In this document: positions 5,591-7,183 of the stretch, piece by piece
Position numbering within the stretch: the first letter of the stretch is position 1
How the letters are laid out: each line of letters begins with the position of its first letter
NCBI GenBank assembly: GCA_026392775.1
Contig: JAPLBK010000165.1
Location: forward strand, 1 to 7,183
Length of the DNA stretch: 7,183 nucleotides
Origin: Actinomycetota bacterium
GTDB taxonomy: Bacteria; Actinomycetota; Actinomycetes; Nanopelagicales; Nanopelagicaceae
Direction of reading: 5' to 3'
Notes under the pieces: generated by a model
Database searches by the model: none
What the model saw: only the letters and a program-made list of their open reading frames with translations
What the model was told of the DNA's origin: nothing
Program-made: the position numbers and the translations under genes

Positions 5591-5606
5591 TCGTTAAATT
5601 TAACGA
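5591..5606. promoter_or_regulatory. Perfect 16-bp palindrome between binding-protein and permease genes
   Basis: TCGTTAAATTTAACGA is fully self-complementary and begins one base beyond the binding-protein stop codon. It could be a regulator operator for an internal start or, as RNA, a weak 6-bp hairpin with an AAUU loop. Its centre lacks the CG typical of LacI-family sites. The neighbouring hairpin is a stronger RNA structure, so an operator is as likely as an RNA role. Function is not established. Confidence 0.4.
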
Positions 5607-5607
5607 A

Positions 5608-6912
5608 TTAGAGTGCAGGTAGTGCATCCCATTGTGCTTGAGTGCTATCAAGAATCTTTGTGAGATCTTTTGGATTCTTAAGGAAACTCTGGATTGCTGG
5701 ACCAACAACTGGACCAGCAAAGTCACCACGAGTATCGCGGTCTAAGAAGAAGCCGATGTTCTTAGCTGCGCCAAGAACTGCAAGCTTCTGCTTGTTGAAT
5801 GCATCATAAGAAGTTGTATCGAAATCGCTTGAGATATAGATATTTGTATCTCCAGCGGCAACTGCTGCATCAATACCTTCCTTTGATCCCCAGAACTGTG
5901 CAAGGTCTGCTCCACCTTCGACGTTTTTACCATTTGCAGCAACTGAAATACCGTCAAGTGGTGCATCGATTGAGTCAATACCGTGCTCTGGATTGATTTC
6001 TGGGAATGGGACGATCCATAGATCGTCATAGTCTTCTTGTGACTTAGCCTTAAAGTCTGTAGCAAACCATGAACCCATCATCATGGCGCCGCACTTCTTC
6101 TGTAGTAGAAGATCGCGCATGCCATCCCATGAGATATCAAGAACGTTCTTATTCATGTATGGAGCTAATTGGCCCATGTGATTGAAGACTTCTACAACCT
6201 TGGCATCAGTCCACTTCTCTTTGCCGTTAAGCAAGTCAATGTGGAATTGGTAGCCGTTAAGACGCATGTTGAGAATATCAAAAGTTCCCATTGCTTCCCA
6301 GCCGCCCTTGTCGCCAAGTGCGTAACCAACTAGACCCTTCTTCTGTGTTGCTTCACAGAGTTTGATGAGGTCATCCCATGTTGCAATGCTCTCTGGGTTA
6401 AGTCCTAGCTCAGTCATTGTTGACTTACGGTAGTGAAGTCCCCAAGGGTAATAAGTTGTAGGAACAATGTACTGCTTACCATCTGCAGGATTTGTTGCAC
6501 CTTGAACTGCAGCAGCTGAAAGTGAACTTCCAAGCGCCTTTACCTGATCTGAAACATCAGCTAGAAGTCCAGCATCAGCACGTGAATTAGTACGCCATCC
6601 GGCCATCCAACCAAATGCATCATCTGGTGTTCCTTGCATAATTTGCACGAAGTTATTTTGGAAGTCATCTGAGTTAACTGCCTGTGAAATAACTTTGTTG
6701 CCAGTCTTCTTTGTGTAAGCATCGTTAACTGCGATATTAATCTTTGCACCAGCATCACTTAGATTTCCACGAATTGTGTAGTGAACATCTCCGGTGACTT
6801 TCTTCTTTCCGCAACCAGCAAGAAGTGATCCACCAGCAACTAGTCCAGCTCCACCGATTGCAGCACCCTTTAGTACTGAACGACGGGAAATGCCATTGTT
6901 TACATCTGACAT
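5608..6912 (-). CDS. Sugar ABC transporter substrate-binding lipoprotein (Tat-type signal)
   Basis: A 434-residue extracellular solute-binding protein of the CUT1 sugar-importer type. The N-terminus has a twin-arginine motif, ISRRSVLKG (8-16), followed by a glycine/alanine-rich hydrophobic stretch and the lipobox LAGC with Cys34. It should be exported folded by Tat and lipid-anchored on the outer face of the membrane. Family-like segments are the early YTIRGNLSDAGAKINIAVND region, the Trp-rich VPTTYYPWGLHYRKSTMTEL hinge region, ATWDDLIKLCEATQKKG and GAMMMGSWFATDF. I chose ATG 6912 over an in-frame ATG at 6972 because AAAAGG lies 5-8 nt upstream and the signal peptide then has a normal length. 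It is first in the operon and should be the most abundant product. The ligand cannot be identified; a carbohydrate is the best guess. Confidence 0.93.
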   Translation of the reverse strand: MSDVNNGISRRSVLKGAAIGGAGLVAGGSLLAGCGKKKVTGDVHYTIRGNLSDAGAKINIAVNDAYTKKTGNKVISQAVNSDDFQNNFVQIMQGTPDDAFGWMAGWRTNSRADAGLLADVSDQVKALGSSLSAAAVQGATNPADGKQYIVPTTYYPWGLHYRKSTMTELGLNPESIATWDDLIKLCEATQKKGLVGYALGDKGGWEAMGTFDILNMRLNGYQFHIDLLNGKEKWTDAKVVEVFNHMGQLAPYMNKNVLDISWDGMRDLLLQKKCGAMMMGSWFATDFKAKSQEDYDDLWIVPFPEINPEHGIDSIDAPLDGISVAANGKNVEGGADLAQFWGSKEGIDAAVAAGDTNIYISSDFDTTSYDAFNKQKLAVLGAAKNIGFFLDRDTRGDFAGPVVGPAIQSFLKNPKDLTKILDSTQAQWDALPAL

Positions 6913-6924
6913 TATTTTCCTTTT

Positions 6925-6998
6925 CTCTAGAGTTGAGCCTTTCGAAGGGTCATCAGGTTTTGAAGGGTGCAATACCTGGTAACTGGCTCAACTTAGAG
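6925..6998 (-). promoter_or_regulatory. Long inverted repeat in the binding-protein leader
   Basis: CTCTAAGTTGAGCC (6998-6985, minus strand) can pair with GGCTCAACTCTAGAG (6939-6925), giving 14 bp with one bulged base (6930). Within the 45-nt interior, CAGGT/ACCTG forms a second 5-bp stem. The 3' arm ends directly before the ribosome binding site of the Tat lipoprotein gene. If transcription starts upstream of 6998 this would be a structured leader that could control translation. Alternatively, it is a pair of regulator half-sites in DNA. It does not match a riboswitch class I recognise. Confidence 0.4.
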
Positions 6999-7031
6999 GT
7001 CATACCACTTAACTGAAAGGGCTTAGAGGTA
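6972..7031. repeat. Two-copy 30-bp imperfect tandem repeat
   Basis: Units at 6972-7001 and 7002-7031 share 20 of 30 positions in three fixed blocks: ATACC, then TAACTG, then CTTAGAGGT, with divergent bases between. The block pattern and the exact 30-bp period (about three DNA turns) suggest two binding sites on the same helix face rather than a random duplication. There are only two copies, so it is not a CRISPR array. Confidence 0.6.
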
Positions 7032-7070
7032 ACGAATTGATTACGCTTCCGTGTAAATAGCGGTTTTTGG

Positions 7071-7183
7071 CTACTTTTTGCCACCAAAGAGGCGTGCGAG
7101 TAAACCAGGCTCTTTTGGGTCATTTTCATGGCCCTGGCAGCGATCTTTTAGGGCCACTCCGACTAAGGCCTGCTCAATATGCT
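7071..7183 (-). CDS. C-terminal end of an unrecognised protein (5' end outside window)
   Basis: Only the last 36 residues plus TAG are present: HIEQALVGVALKDRCQGHEN then DPKEPGLLARLFGGKK. The reading frame is open to the window edge, and the lysine-rich end just before a 158-nt gap looks like a true C-terminus. I do not recognise the family. The single Cys and the RCQGHEN stretch are not enough to assign a function. Same strand as all other genes, but the gap suggests the sugar operon has its own promoter. Confidence 0.55.
   Translation of the reverse strand, partial: HIEQALVGVALKDRCQGHENDPKEPGLLARLFGGKK

Larger units (their letters stand above)
6913..7070 (-). promoter_or_regulatory. Promoter and leader region of the sugar-transport operon
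   Basis: A 158-nt non-coding region between the upstream gene's stop and the binding-protein start. It contains AAAAGG as ribosome binding site, a 30-bp imperfect tandem repeat (6972-7031) and a long inverted repeat (6925-6939 with 6985-6998). It also contains the near-palindrome GTAACGAATTGATTAC (7029-7044). No convincing -35/-10 pair could be fixed. TATGAC and TATTGC, each about 17 bp after a TCTAAG in the repeats, are only weak candidates. Confidence 0.5.

Noticed and set aside
6913..6972. N-terminal extension of the binding protein from ATG 6972
   Set aside because: It would put 20 charged residues before the twin-arginine motif and lacks a ribosome binding site; the start at 6912 has AAAAGG at good spacing.
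6972..7031. Start of a CRISPR array
   Set aside because: Only two adjacent imperfect units without spacers and no cas genes nearby.

Overview
The window looks like a chromosomal piece of a low-G+C, streamlined actinobacterium. The gene order tRNA-Thr, tRNA-Met, rpmG, a HadA/HadB-type hot-dog pair and murB is typical of Actinobacteria. The modest G+C, very short spacers and 1-4 nt gene overlaps would suit the freshwater acI / Nanopelagicales type. The lineage is an inference from context; no rRNA or marker phylogeny is possible here. Every supported gene is on the minus strand, so the text follows transcription from high to low coordinates.

Region 1 (7183 to 2824) is a carbohydrate-uptake operon. 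After the last 36 codons of an unrecognised gene (7071-7183) comes a 158-nt leader with a 30-bp imperfect tandem repeat and a long inverted repeat. Then follow a Tat-type lipoprotein solute-binding protein (5608-6912), two CUT1-type permeases (4660-5571 and 3776-4663, overlapping by GTGA) and, 4 nt further on, a quinone-oxidoreductase-like MDR enzyme (2824-3771). There is no ATPase gene in the window, so a shared MsiK-like ATPase elsewhere is likely. The binding-protein/permease junction holds a perfect 16-bp palindrome (5591-5606). It also holds a 16-bp-stem hairpin inside the first codons of the permease (5529-5566), a plausible device for making more binding protein than permease.

Region 2 (2769 to 2500) holds tRNA-Thr(GGU), tRNA-Met(CAU) and the leader of rpmG. 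Each spacer contains a hairpin (2666-2694 and 2514-2547), which suggests a co-transcribed and processed tRNA-mRNA unit.

Region 3 (2492 to 1) is a tightly coupled operon: rpmG, a HadA-like protein, a very short HadB-like protein, a glycosyltransferase-like protein and murB (cut off by the window edge). Stop/start junctions are TAATG, ATGA and GTGA, then a 9-nt gap. Two things stand out. The HadB-like protein appears to lack the central part of its fold, including the catalytic Asp/His region, while remaining an intact ORF. The glycosyltransferase carries an N-terminal segment that resembles the C-terminal helical domain of cysteinyl-tRNA synthetase.

No mobile element, CRISPR array, phage gene or rRNA was seen. 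The strongest candidates for something undescribed are the reduced hot-dog pair, the CysS-tail/glycosyltransferase fusion and the RNA structures in the sugar operon.
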